A program made the position numbers and the translations under genes. A stretch of 64,000 bases of DNA from Bradyrhizobium sp. 170 (GTDB lineage: Bacteria > Pseudomonadota > Alphaproteobacteria > Rhizobiales > Xanthobacteraceae), in contig NZ_CP064703.1 of assembly GCF_023101085.1 (NCBI RefSeq), positions 8,468,501 to 8,532,500 on the forward strand, read 5' to 3'. The notes under the pieces were generated by a model. The model was given only the letters and a program-made list of their open reading frames with translations. It was not told where the DNA came from and searched no databases. This document shows, one piece after another, positions 1 to 8,534 of this stretch; the first letter of the stretch is position 1; each line of letters starts with the position of its first letter.

Positions 1-42
1 GAGGGTTTGGGGGCAAGCACGCAACCACCGTAGGGCATTATG

Positions 43-612
43 CTATTCGCGGTGCTCCAACCACAGCGCCTGCCGCGCCGTCGCGTCCAGCATGCAGCCG
101 GTATAGAGCGGACCGACGATTGAACCACCCTCACTGTCGCTGGGCAACTTGCATCGCTTTTCGCGCCATTGCAGCCACGCGCGCTGCGCGTCTCGGAGCC
201 CCCTGGCGAGTTTGGATGGGGCTTCCTTCAGTGCGTCCTGGTAAGCGCGATTGAGGCGCTCGTCCCAAACGCCCCACTCTCGGCTATTGCAATCGACCAT
301 CCCCATGGTCGACATCCCGCCTGGCTGCTGTTGGCAAGATATTGTGACGGCCCCAATGCAGCTTTCCCGCTGGGTTAAGGCGTCCGTTGCGGCGGCCGCC
401 AGACGACCGGCAGCCCCTGGGGCCTCGTTCTGGCTCGTACCTTGAGCCTCCTTCACGGCATTCTCACCGACCAGCTTGAGGCAGGCCTCGACAGCAGCGC
501 GATCGTCGGGCGTAGCGCGAAGAGGCTCCGCCTGTGTCGGCGCGGTCCTGGCGAGGAAGGCCAAGACGAGCCCAATGAAGAGGACGCGCAACTGCAGTCG
601 CATCACAGCCAT
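43..612 (-). CDS. LprI-like (DUF1311) secreted protein
   Basis: About 189 residues. The start at 612 is preceded by GGAGAGG five bases upstream and lies just past the TAA of the upstream gene at 614, so the two are probably one operon. A hydrophobic N-terminus ending TAPTQAEP looks like a signal peptide. The C-terminal part (WDERLNRAYQDAL, then AQRAWLQWREKRC and a final GCMLDATARQ) matches the LprI/DUF1311 fold, whose members include periplasmic lysozyme inhibitors. Paired cysteines are present. The family match is seen in the sequence; lysozyme inhibition is inferred and not assured, since most DUF1311 proteins are uncharacterised. Confidence 0.8.
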   Translation of the reverse strand: MAVMRLQLRVLFIGLVLAFLARTAPTQAEPLRATPDDRAAVEACLKLVGENAVKEAQGTSQNEAPGAAGRLAAAATDALTQRESCIGAVTISCQQQPGGMSTMGMVDCNSREWGVWDERLNRAYQDALKEAPSKLARGLRDAQRAWLQWREKRCKLPSDSEGGSIVGPLYTGCMLDATARQALWLEHRE

Positions 613-613
613 T

Positions 614-1306
614 TTACCTCTCCGACCGCTTGTCGAGCACGATCGCATAGGGTGGCGATTGGTGCGACGGCGCGTCTTTCGGCAGGGTTTCCCTGGTCTC
701 GGCCCAGTAGATCAGCTCTGCCTTGTCGCCCTTGACGCGCCACATGGCGAAGACGTTCTTGATCTCCGGCCGATCGGCCGGCACGATCCGCATAGCGATC
801 ATGAACTCGCCGGGCGGATAGATCGCGGTGCCGGTGAGATCGAGGTAGGCGACGCCGCTGGCAAGGCTGGTGTGCGCGCGCGCCGACCAGCCGATGTTGA
901 GCTCCTCGTCGAACGCGTCGGTCATCAGCGTCGTCCCGTCAGCGCGCGGATAGGGCAGCACGAGCCGCTTTGCATTGCGGCCGCGCGCGTTGTCGGCGAG
1001 ATAGTAGACGGTGCTCTGGAAGTGATCCGGATCGTCGTCCGGCTTGCGAACATAGGCACTCTCACCGCGATGCGGCAGGCGAGTGATGTCAGGCGCATTC
1101 TCCGGGCATCCGACTCGGAACATCCGGCGTTTCCCGACACGCCATGGATCGGGATAACGCAAGGTGCGCTGGCGCGGACCGATGCAGGTATGCAATCTGG
1201 CAATCGCGGGCGGCAGTTCGTAGCGATAGGTATAGATCGGCCCGCCGGCGAACGCCTGCGACGAGAGGGCTAAGAGTCCGACCAAGATAGGCGCAGCAAG
1301 CAGCAT
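614..1306 (-). CDS. exported protein of unknown function
   Basis: About 230 residues from the ATG at 1304-1306, where a clear signal peptide begins (MLLAAPILVGLLALSSQAFA, then GGPIY). The open frame extends upstream to 1522, but that part has no protein character and overlaps the promoter and start region of the divergent WD40 gene. The mature part has four or so cysteines and motifs such as TYRYELPPAIARLHTC and VFAMWRVKGDKAELIYWAE. I do not recognise the family. It ends one base from the LprI-like start, so the two are likely co-transcribed and both exported. Confidence 0.7.
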   Translation of the reverse strand: MLLAAPILVGLLALSSQAFAGGPIYTYRYELPPAIARLHTCIGPRQRTLRYPDPWRVGKRRMFRVGCPENAPDITRLPHRGESAYVRKPDDDPDHFQSTVYYLADNARGRNAKRLVLPYPRADGTTLMTDAFDEELNIGWSARAHTSLASGVAYLDLTGTAIYPPGEFMIAMRIVPADRPEIKNVFAMWRVKGDKAELIYWAETRETLPKDAPSHQSPPYAIVLDKRSER

Positions 1307-1507
1307 GATCACGTTCCGGCTCCCGAATAGTGCCGTGAGGGTGCTCCAAGGTTCATCCGCCGTCCCGAGCCGCGCAGCCAACGGGATGAACCGAACGCCC
1401 ATCTGGCGCGACAGTGCAGAAGAACGACCGGTGTCATCACGCTCGCCTTGCGTGGATTCTGGCTTATGCGCCGCCTCGCGCGGCAAGGTGATCCCAGGGG
1501 GAAGCAG

Positions 1508-3033
1508 ATGAAATTTCTGCAATTGGCGATATTGGTGGCCGCCATCTTGCTGTGTGTCGGCGCCCGGGACGGCGGCCAGGCCGCCAGTGCGGCTGAAATC
1601 TACGGCATGAAAAAGCTCAATTTCTGCGGCGCCCCGGAAGCCGGAAGTGTTACAGTATCATCTACCGCCTTCAGCAAGGGCGGGGTGTGGGCCGCCATCG
1701 CCACCGGCGGACGCATTGTCCGCATCTGCGAAATGGCCACCGGTCGCGAAATAGCGTCGCTTGCCGTACCAACGTCGCTCGGCCGGGACGACGACGACGT
1801 CCGCTTCGTCGCCTTCAGTCCGGACGGCGCACGTCTCGTCACGGCATCCATGGACCGGATGGTGCGCCTCTGGGATATCGCCGGCAGTCGCGAACTCGCC
1901 GCGCTCGAGCACCCGTCGCGGGTCGCTTCCGCTACCTTCAGCCCGGACCGCGCGCGCCTCGCCACATCAACTGACGACAGGGTCGTGCGCATCTGGGATG
2001 TTGCAAGCGGACGCGAGCTTGCCGTGCTGCAGCCTCCGTCACCGGTCACTTCAGCCGTCTTCAGCCCGGACGGCACACGTCTCGTCACGACCTGCTGGGA
2101 AGGCACGGCCCACATATGGGACGCGGCCGCCGGCCGCGAGATCACGGCCCTCCGGAGGCACGCGCAGAAGGTACGCGAAGCCCGCTTCAGCCCGGACGGC
2201 ACGCGCATCGTCACGGCTTCCGAAGACAAAACCGCGCGCGTCTGGGATGCCGCGAGCGGCCGCGTGCTCCTTGTCCTCAAGCACGCTTCGCGGGTCCTCT
2301 CGGCAGCCTTTAGCGCGGACGGCACGCGGATCGTCACGGCGCCGGAAATGAGGCGCGTGTCTTCGACGCCGCCTTGGGGCGCGAGATCGCTGTTTTGAAG
2401 GGGCACAGAAGCGACGTGAACGGTGCGGCCTTCAGCGCCGACGGCGCGCGTATCGCCACCGCATCCAATGATCACAGCGTGCGCGTCTGGGATGCCGGTG
2501 GCGGCAGTGAGATCGCCGCGCTGAAGGGCCACCTCTTTGCCGCCGATTCCGTCGCATTCAGCCGTGACGGCCAGCGCATCTTCTCCGTAGGCGGTGCTGA
2601 GGGGATCATGTGGACCAAGCTGGCAGCGGCCAGCCTGCCCGAGAGTTTTGCCGGGGTGTGGTTCGGCAATTTTGGTCCCCCGAACGAGCCGCCCGAGATC
2701 ACCAGAGAGAGATGCGTGGGGAGCCCCATCAAGATCAATGGCGATGGGTTGATCGTTCTCTTCGAGGTCGGAAGCGCAGATCCGCCCGAGCCGACCTTGC
2801 ATTTGCGATGCGCGTCGGACCTGACCTGTCAGATATTCGTCGGAGCACCAGGTCAAGGACTCGATGCACAAGGTACCGGCAACCTCGCGGTCTCAGGGAA
2901 TGCCGGCAAGCTATGCTTCGCAGGAGAATGCCGTCCCATCGCTCGCTGCCCCACTCTGAAATGGACCAGGGAGGAGCGCAACAGCGGCTTCGCCAAGCGA
3001 TGGGAGACGGGGGTACACGCGCCGAGGCGGTGA
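1508..3033 (+). pseudogene. WD40-repeat protein, frameshifted
   Basis: The start ATG at 1508 follows AGGGGGAAG and opens a signal peptide (MKFLQLAILVAAILLCVGA). The protein is a run of about eight WD40 blades with repeated FSPDGTR-I/L-VTAS...VRIWDAASGRE units, a beta-propeller used for protein contacts. The frame is lost near 2340: reading frame 2 runs into a stop at 2398, while the next blade (AGNEARVFDAALGREIAVLKGH) continues in frame 1 from 2341. One missing base in a GC-rich stretch would explain it. The last 120 residues after the propeller (from about 2650) are Cys-containing and unrecognised. Intact, it would be about 508 residues. It may be a true pseudogene or a sequencing error. Confidence 0.8.
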
Positions 3034-3114
3034 CTGCACCCCGGTTAATGACCAACGCATAACCAAATGGCATCAGCAACGGGCCAGGTCTTCGACGCGC
3101 TGGAATGACGGCCG

Positions 3115-3528
3115 CTACAAATCCACCACCACGTAGTCGCTTTCGACCGACACCGCGAGCGTCTCCGCCACATACGGCCCCTTCACCACCGCCGATCCCG
3201 GCTCGACATTGACCGGATAGGCGCGGGCGCGAAAGCGTTTGGGGTCGCAATAGGACTGCCCGGTGCGGATATCGAATTCCCAGCCGTGCCAGGGGCAGCG
3301 GATGATCTCGCCGAGTCTTGTGTATTCGATCTCGCCGGGATCGGAGGATTGCGCGAGCCCGATCAGCGGGCCCTCGCACAAGGCCGCGCCCTGGTGCGGA
3401 CAGCGGTTCAAGAGGCCGAAGAACTCGCCCTTGATGTTGAAGATCGCGATCGGCCGCCCGTCGATGTCGAGGAATTTTCGCGTGCCCGGCGGCAGCTCGT
3501 CCACCGGGGCAATCACATGCCGCACCAT
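3115..3528 (-). CDS. Rieske [2Fe-2S] ferredoxin-like protein
   Basis: 137 residues from the ATG at 3526-3528, which overlaps the stop of the upstream amidohydrolase (ATGA). Both Rieske cluster motifs are seen: CPHQGA (Cys43, His45) and CPWHGW (Cys78, His81). There is no oxygenase catalytic domain, so it is a small electron carrier or a Rieske subunit. The open frame runs further upstream inside the neighbouring gene, but that part is a shadow. Being translationally coupled to two amidohydrolase-family genes suggests it serves the same catabolic route; the partner enzyme is not known. Confidence 0.88.
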   Translation of the reverse strand: MVRHVIAPVDELPPGTRKFLDIDGRPIAIFNIKGEFFGLLNRCPHQGAALCEGPLIGLAQSSDPGEIEYTRLGEIIRCPWHGWEFDIRTGQSYCDPKRFRARAYPVNVEPGSAVVKGPYVAETLAVSVESDYVVVDL

Positions 3529-4637
3529 CAGGCCAGACCATACAGCTTCTTCGCGTTGCCGAGATAGAACGCTTCGCGGTTGGCGTCGCTGACGCCGGCC
3601 GGCAACACGCGCGACGGCTCGTCGAAATCCCAATGCGGGTAATCGGTGGCGAACAGCAGTTTGTCCCAGCCGATCCATTCGATCACCTGGAACAGATGGT
3701 CGCGGCGCTCCGGGTCTTCCATCGGCTGCGTGGTCCACCAGATGTGATCGCGGATATATTCCGACGGCTTGCGCTTGAGATACGGCACCTCGCTGTGCAG
3801 CCGCTCGAAACTCTTGTCCAGCCGCCAGCCAAGCGACGGCGCCCAGCCGAAACCGGCCTCGATCATGACCATCTTCAATTTGGGATAACGCTCGAACACG
3901 CCTTCGAGAACCAGGCTCGCGAGCACGGTCTGCTGGCACTGCGAATGGCCGACCATCTCCTCGATATAGAAGCTCGGCCAGCCGGACGGGGTGAGCGGAT
4001 TGCCGCCGAAGCCGAAGGCATGGATGCCGACCGGCAGTCCGATCTCCTGCGCCGCCTCGTAAATCGGCCAGTAGCGGCGCTGGCCGAGCGGCTCGACATT
4101 GCGCGAGAGCAGCAGCACCTGCACGAAGTTCTTGTCGCCGGCGCGCTTGCGAATTTCGGCGGCGGCGGAAAGGCCGTCTTCATTGGCGACGACGATCGAG
4201 CCCTTCAGGCGGGAATCCTTAGCGGTCCATTTCTCGATCTGCCAGTCGTTGATCGCAGTACAGATCGCGCCGGCCAGATCCTGGTTGCGCAGGCCCTGCC
4301 CGCTGGCGAGCGGATTGAGCACGCCCAGCGCAACATTGTAGGGATCTAGAAGCTGCTTCTGCATGAAGGACAGCGAGGAGCCCTGCGGCCCGCCTTCCGG
4401 CGGCCAGGCGTCGCGGCGCGAGGCGTTGGGCTGCGCCTTCGGATAGGGCGGGCCTTCCATCATGCCGTGATAGGCCTGCTTGCCGTAGGCCTCGAGATGC
4501 GCGTGCCAGCGCTTTTTCAGGAAAGGATAGAGTTCTTCTGCGGTCGCGCGTGCCGGATGGATGTCGCAATCGGCGATCGCGGTCTTGACGCTGACAGACG
4601 CTGATGGCTCCGGACGGTCGCGGAACTGCACATTCAT
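3528..4637 (-). CDS. amidohydrolase-2 family metal-dependent hydrolase
   Basis: 369 residues. TIM-barrel hydrolase/decarboxylase of the ACMSD-like amidohydrolase_2 family. Seen: an N-terminal DCDIHP metal motif, VGIHAFGFGG in mid-protein, and FATDYPHWDFDEP near the end, which holds the conserved catalytic Asp and His. The N-terminal metal motif has a single His, as in many members of this subgroup. It overlaps the upstream paralogue by ATGA at 4634-4637 and the downstream Rieske gene by one TGA/ATG, so all three form one translationally coupled unit. The substrate is unknown; a carboxylated ring compound is a reasonable guess from the family. Confidence 0.88.
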   Translation of the reverse strand: MNVQFRDRPEPSASVSVKTAIADCDIHPARATAEELYPFLKKRWHAHLEAYGKQAYHGMMEGPPYPKAQPNASRRDAWPPEGGPQGSSLSFMQKQLLDPYNVALGVLNPLASGQGLRNQDLAGAICTAINDWQIEKWTAKDSRLKGSIVVANEDGLSAAAEIRKRAGDKNFVQVLLLSRNVEPLGQRRYWPIYEAAQEIGLPVGIHAFGFGGNPLTPSGWPSFYIEEMVGHSQCQQTVLASLVLEGVFERYPKLKMVMIEAGFGWAPSLGWRLDKSFERLHSEVPYLKRKPSEYIRDHIWWTTQPMEDPERRDHLFQVIEWIGWDKLLFATDYPHWDFDEPSRVLPAGVSDANREAFYLGNAKKLYGLA

Positions 4638-5713
4638 GGCGTCGTCTCCTTCGCGAATTCCAAACGGCCGTAGGTCGCGAGCGGATTGTCGATCATGATC
4701 TTGCGGACAAGATCGGGCGATAACCCCGGCGGCAGCACCTCGTCGCCGTCGAATTGCCAGTGCGGATAGTCGGTCGAGAATAGGAGCAATTCGTCCGACT
4801 GCATATGGTCAAACAAGCGGTTCAGGGTTGCCGGATCGGGCGGCGCATCGACCGGTTGCAGCGAGAATCGGATGTTGCTGCGCACAATCTCCAGCGGCGC
4901 ACGATCGACCCACGGCGTTTCCATCCGTATGCCGCGCCAGAACTTGTGCAGCCGCCACAGATAGGCCGGCAGCCAGGTGAAGCCTGATTCCAGCATCACC
5001 ATCTTCAGATTCGGGTGGCGGGCGAACACGCCCTCCACGATCAGGCTGGTGAGCTGGGTCTGGAACGCGGTGGCCTGGGCTACGTAATCCTCGATATGGT
5101 AGGAGCCCCAGCCGACCGAGGTCGGCGGGTTGTGATAGGCGCTGCCGGCATGAATGCCGACAGCCAAGCCCAGCCGTTCGGCGGCGGCGTAGATCGGCCA
5201 GTAGACGCGTTTGCCCAGGGGCATATCGCCCATGACCAGCATCAGCACCTGGACGAAGCGCTTGTCCTTGGCGCAGCGCTCGATCTCGGCAACGGATTTT
5301 TCGACGCTTTGCGCAGGGATCACGATCGAGCCGCGCAGCCGATCGTCCTTGTCGAGCCATTCCCTGGCCAGCCAGTCGTTCAGCGCGCGGCAGAATGCGT
5401 CCTGCATGTCCTCGGAGAACACCATCTGCACGCCGTAGAGCGGATTGCAGATGCCGTAAGCTGTGCCAAACCGGTCGAGCGCCTGCTTCTGCATGTCGGC
5501 AAGATCGGCGCCCGGCTTGCCCTGCGCCGGCCGCCAGTCCGGCCGCGACGAGATCGGCGAATTGGTCGGATAGGATTGCGAAACCAGGTCGGTCATGCCG
5601 CGCGTCGTCACCTGGTCGCGCCAGTAGTCGTTCATGTAAGGCAACAGGCTGGTCAAATGCGGCACGGCGGGATGCAGGTCGCAATCCACGCCGCCGGGAA
5701 GCGGCGACGTCAT
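4634..5713 (-). CDS. amidohydrolase-2 family metal-dependent hydrolase, paralogue
   Basis: 359 residues, first gene of the three-gene unit running to 3115. Same TIM-barrel family and same motif order as its downstream neighbour: DCDLHP at residues 10-15, VGIHAGSAYHNPP in the middle and FSTDYPHWQFDGDE near the C-terminus. The two proteins are clearly related over their whole length but far from identical, which suggests an old duplication or a heteromeric enzyme. About 180 bp separate the start from the divergent metallo-beta-lactamase gene, so promoters for both directions should lie there. Confidence 0.88.
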   Translation of the reverse strand: MTSPLPGGVDCDLHPAVPHLTSLLPYMNDYWRDQVTTRGMTDLVSQSYPTNSPISSRPDWRPAQGKPGADLADMQKQALDRFGTAYGICNPLYGVQMVFSEDMQDAFCRALNDWLAREWLDKDDRLRGSIVIPAQSVEKSVAEIERCAKDKRFVQVLMLVMGDMPLGKRVYWPIYAAAERLGLAVGIHAGSAYHNPPTSVGWGSYHIEDYVAQATAFQTQLTSLIVEGVFARHPNLKMVMLESGFTWLPAYLWRLHKFWRGIRMETPWVDRAPLEIVRSNIRFSLQPVDAPPDPATLNRLFDHMQSDELLLFSTDYPHWQFDGDEVLPPGLSPDLVRKIMIDNPLATYGRLEFAKETTP

Positions 5714-5841
5714 GGTGTTTCCTCGTTCGCGAGCGCGGTCTCACGGCATCTTGTAGACATCGCCGCTTGGTTCTTTAGCCGCATTCAAGCAGGCTGGTCT
5801 GCAGCCCGCAACTCGGCAAACGCTGGCACCCTGTGCTAGGA

Positions 5842-5881
5842 AAACATGGGTAAGGGGCCTTAAACATGGGTAAGGGGGCTT
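5842..5881. repeat. tandem pair of 20-bp repeats upstream of an MBL gene
   Basis: Two adjacent 20-bp copies beginning AAACATGGGTAAGGGG differ at one position (ccTT versus gcTT). They lie 14 bp before the start of the downstream MBL-fold gene and contain an ATG and a purine-rich segment. They could be a slippage duplication or part of the 5' leader. Confidence 0.8.
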
Positions 5882-5894
5882 GGGGAGATTTTCG

Positions 5895-6890
5895 ATGATT
5901 CGGACTGGACGTACGGCGATTGCCCTAACCCTCTTGCTGGCCGGCAGCGCATTCGCGCAGCAACAACCCCCTGCCTCGCCCGCAGCACCCCCGCCGGTCG
6001 ATTTCTCCAAGGTCGAGATCAAGACCACCGACCTCGGCGACAACGTCTACATGCTCGAGGGCCAGATACTTGGAAGTATTGGCGGGAACATCACCGTGGC
6101 GGTGGGGAGGACCGGCATTATCATGGTCGATGGCCAGTTCGCGCCGCTGCACGACAAGATCAAGGCCGCCATATCAACCATCTCCAACCTGCCGATCAAA
6201 TATTTGATCAACACGCATTATCACGGCGACCACACCGGCGGGAATGAAGCCTTTGCCAAGGATGGCGCCATCATCGTTTCCGACATCAACGTCAAGAATC
6301 GCCTGGCGGAGGGAACCACCAATGGCCTGACGGGCGTCAAGACGCCGCCGGCCGCAGCAGGCGCGCTGCCGACGAAAACCTATGCCGGCAAGATGCTCAA
6401 GATCAGACTTCCCGGCCGCGTCGCCGATCTCCGGCACATCGCCGGCGCCCATACCGACGGCGACACCTACGTCTGGTTCAAGACCGCCAATGTGCTGGCG
6501 ACCGGCGACACCTTCACCAACGGCCGCTATCCCAACATCGATTTCGCCAATGGCGGCAACATCAAGGGCATGATCGCGGCGACCAACGCCTACATTAAGC
6601 TGACCAACGCGAAGAGCCGCATCGTGCCGGGCCACGGCCCGATCGCCGACAGGGCGGCGCTGATCGAATATCGCACCATGCTCGTGACCGCGCGCGATCG
6701 CATGGCGGCGCTGGTGAAGCAAGGCAAGAGCGAAGACGATGTGGTGGCGGCCAAGCCCTTTGCCGATCTCGACAAGAAATGGGCGCCGACGGAGCTTGCC
6801 AGCAAGAACTTTATTCGCGTCGTGTATCATTCGCTCGCGGACAAAACCGACAAGAAGACGGTGCTGAAACGAATGCTGCGCCGGAGTTGA
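5895..6890 (+). CDS. secreted metallo-beta-lactamase-fold hydrolase
   Basis: 331 residues from the ATG at 5895, preceded by GGGGAGA; an upstream in-frame ATG at 5880 has no good ribosome site. The signal peptide (MIRTGRTAIALTLLLAGSAFAQ) and a Pro/Ala-rich linker point to export. The zinc motif THYHGDHTGG is complete (HxHxDH at about 108-113), followed by H of AGAHTDGDT and VPGHGP, so both metal sites look intact. The family covers subclass B3-like lactamases, lactonases and other periplasmic hydrolases; the substrate cannot be told from sequence. It is followed after 6 bp by a CinA-like gene, possibly co-transcribed. Confidence 0.88.
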   Translation: MIRTGRTAIALTLLLAGSAFAQQQPPASPAAPPPVDFSKVEIKTTDLGDNVYMLEGQILGSIGGNITVAVGRTGIIMVDGQFAPLHDKIKAAISTISNLPIKYLINTHYHGDHTGGNEAFAKDGAIIVSDINVKNRLAEGTTNGLTGVKTPPAAAGALPTKTYAGKMLKIRLPGRVADLRHIAGAHTDGDTYVWFKTANVLATGDTFTNGRYPNIDFANGGNIKGMIAATNAYIKLTNAKSRIVPGHGPIADRAALIEYRTMLVTARDRMAALVKQGKSEDDVVAAKPFADLDKKWAPTELASKNFIRVVYHSLADKTDKKTVLKRMLRRS

Positions 6891-6896
6891 GGGAAT

Positions 6897-7379
6897 ATGA
6901 ATGAGCTTGTGACAATAGCCGAAAAGATTGCCGCCAAAATGATCGAGCGGAAACAAACGATTGCAGTTGCGGAATCCTCGACCGGCGGCCTGATCTCGGC
7001 GGCGCTGCTGTCGGTGCCGGGCGCATCAGCCTATTTCCTCGGCGGCGCCGTGGTCTACACGCGCGATGCGCGGCGGCTGCTGATGGATATTCCCGATGAG
7101 GCGATGAAGGGCATCCGCTCGGCGTCCGAGCCTTACGCGAGACTGCTGGCGAACCAGGTCTGCCAGCGTTTCGGGACCGACTGGGGCTTATCAGAGACCG
7201 GCGCGACCGGACCGACGGGCAACCGTTATGGCGACGCCGCCGGGCATAGCTGCATGGCGGTAGCGGGGCCGTCGCAATCGGTGTTCACGCTGGAGACCGG
7301 AAGTGCCGACCGGCAAGCCAATATGCAGGCGTTCGCGAAGACGGCATTGAATCTGCTGCTGGAGAATTTGTCGAAGTAG
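6897..7379 (+). CDS. CinA C-terminal-family nicotinamide-nucleotide amidase-like protein
   Basis: 160 residues, the size of stand-alone CinA C-terminal (PncC) proteins. The family deamidates NMN to nicotinate mononucleotide in pyridine-nucleotide recycling. Seen: AVAESSTGGLISAALLSVPGAS near residues 22-43, GGAVVYTRDARR, and GLSETGATGPTGNRYGDAAG, which matches the family's active-site loop. Six bp separate it from the MBL gene upstream. The C-terminus lacks the usual R-rich tail but the domain is complete. Confidence 0.85.
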   Translation: MNELVTIAEKIAAKMIERKQTIAVAESSTGGLISAALLSVPGASAYFLGGAVVYTRDARRLLMDIPDEAMKGIRSASEPYARLLANQVCQRFGTDWGLSETGATGPTGNRYGDAAGHSCMAVAGPSQSVFTLETGSADRQANMQAFAKTALNLLLENLSK

Positions 7380-7382
7380 ATT

Positions 7383-7465
7383 CGTAGGGTGGGCAAAGCG
7401 AAGCGTGCCCACCATCTTGATGCGCTGAATGAATGGTGGGCACGCTGCGCTTTGCCCACCCTACG
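7383..7465. repeat. intergenic palindrome, 'GGTGGGCAAAGCG' family
   Basis: Two 33-base arms (7383-7415 and 7433-7465) are near-perfect reverse complements around a 17-base loop. The right arm is identical, base for base, to 22042-22074. It lies between the CinA-like and VOC genes and is transcribed as a long hairpin. The apparent N-terminal extension of the VOC frame is translation of this arm and is not protein. Confidence 0.9.
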
Positions 7466-7483
7466 GATATCGAGGATCTCGTC

Positions 7484-8374
7484 ATGCAACAGCCGTTCCA
7501 CCGCGCCGCAGAGGATCTCGGCAACTCGATCCATTTCGAGCATGTCAACGTCACCATCCCCGATCAGCGGCTGGCGACGCTGTTCTATATCGCCGGCCTC
7601 GGGCTGACCCGCGATCCCTATCTGATGGTGTCGGACACCAACATGTGGGTCAATGTCGGCAGGAGCCAGTTTCATCTGCCTGATGGCACGCCGCAGGTGC
7701 TGCGCGGCCATACCGGCATCGTCATCGCCGGCCGCGAGGCGCTGCTGGAGCGGCTGGCGTCGGTCGCGAAAAAGCTGGAAGGAACGTCGTTCGCATTCAC
7801 CGAGCATAACGACCATGTCGAGGCGATCTGTCCCTGGGGCAACCGCGTGCGCTGCTATGAGCCGGACGCCGCGCGCTTCGGGCGCATCACACTCGGCATT
7901 CCCTATGTCGAGTTCGACGTACCGGCAGGCACCGCGAAAGCGATCTGCGCCTTCTATCCCGAGATCATGGGGATGCAGGCCGAGTTTTTGAACGGCGACG
8001 GCGCCGTGGCGCGGGTCAAGGTCGGGAAGGATCAATATCTGCAGTTCCGCGAAACCGATCGGCGGCTGCCGGAATTCGACGGGCACCACGTTCAGATCTA
8101 CATCACGGATTTCTCAGGTCCTTATCGCCGCCTGCGGGAGCGCGGCCTGATCTCGCAGGAAGACAACCAGTATCAATACCGCTTTCGCGACATCGTCGAC
8201 CTCGATGGCGGCAGGCATCTGTTCACCGTCGAGCACGAGGTCCGCAGCGCCACGCACCCGATGTTCATGCGGCCGCTGATCAACCGAAATCCGGCCGAGA
8301 CCAACCGCACCTGCGCGCCCGGCCATGAGCAGTGGGCGTGGGCGATGGGGCCGGATGAATATGACAGAAGGTAG
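7484..8374 (+). CDS. two-domain VOC (glyoxalase/dioxygenase fold) protein
   Basis: 296 residues from the ATG at 7484, preceded by CGAGGA; the frame upstream lies in a palindrome. Two VOC modules are visible: one starting HFEHVNVTIPDQRLATLFYIAGLGLT and one around GIPYVEFDVPAGTAKAICAFYPEIMGM, with HHVQIYITDFSGPYRRL close to the C-terminus. Family members include glyoxalases, extradiol dioxygenases and epimerases, all using a paired beta-alpha-beta-beta-beta metal site. Candidate ligands are in HVNV and HHVQIY. Its substrate is unknown. Confidence 0.82.
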   Translation: MQQPFHRAAEDLGNSIHFEHVNVTIPDQRLATLFYIAGLGLTRDPYLMVSDTNMWVNVGRSQFHLPDGTPQVLRGHTGIVIAGREALLERLASVAKKLEGTSFAFTEHNDHVEAICPWGNRVRCYEPDAARFGRITLGIPYVEFDVPAGTAKAICAFYPEIMGMQAEFLNGDGAVARVKVGKDQYLQFRETDRRLPEFDGHHVQIYITDFSGPYRRLRERGLISQEDNQYQYRFRDIVDLDGGRHLFTVEHEVRSATHPMFMRPLINRNPAETNRTCAPGHEQWAWAMGPDEYDRR

Positions 8375-8390
8375 GGGTACGGGGCACATT

Positions 8391-8511
8391 GTCGTCCCTG
8401 CGAGCGCAGGGACCCATACGCCGTGTCGCATGTGTTGAGAGACGCTGTTCGACAGCTTTCGTTCAACAACCAAAGCCGGTGATTATGGGTCCCTGCGTTC
8501 GCAGGGACGAC
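8391..8511. repeat. long-arm palindrome between convergent genes
   Basis: Two 28-base arms (8391-8418 and 8484-8511), reading GTCGTCCCTGCG... and its reverse complement with a few mismatches, enclose 65 bp. Each arm is itself a short hairpin (CCCTGCGAGCGCAGGG). The element fills the gap between the VOC gene and the convergent HlyD gene and may end transcription from both sides. Confidence 0.85.
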
Positions 8512-8534
8512 GAGTGGAGAGAGTCACCCAGACC

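Noticed and set aside
476..1273. 265-residue plus-strand frame near the left edge
   Set aside because: Covers two exported minus-strand proteins with clear signal peptides and is not protein-like.
1600..2871. 423-residue minus-strand open frame
   Set aside because: It is the antisense shadow of the WD40 gene; the sequence is rich in Arg, Ser and Thr with no domain.
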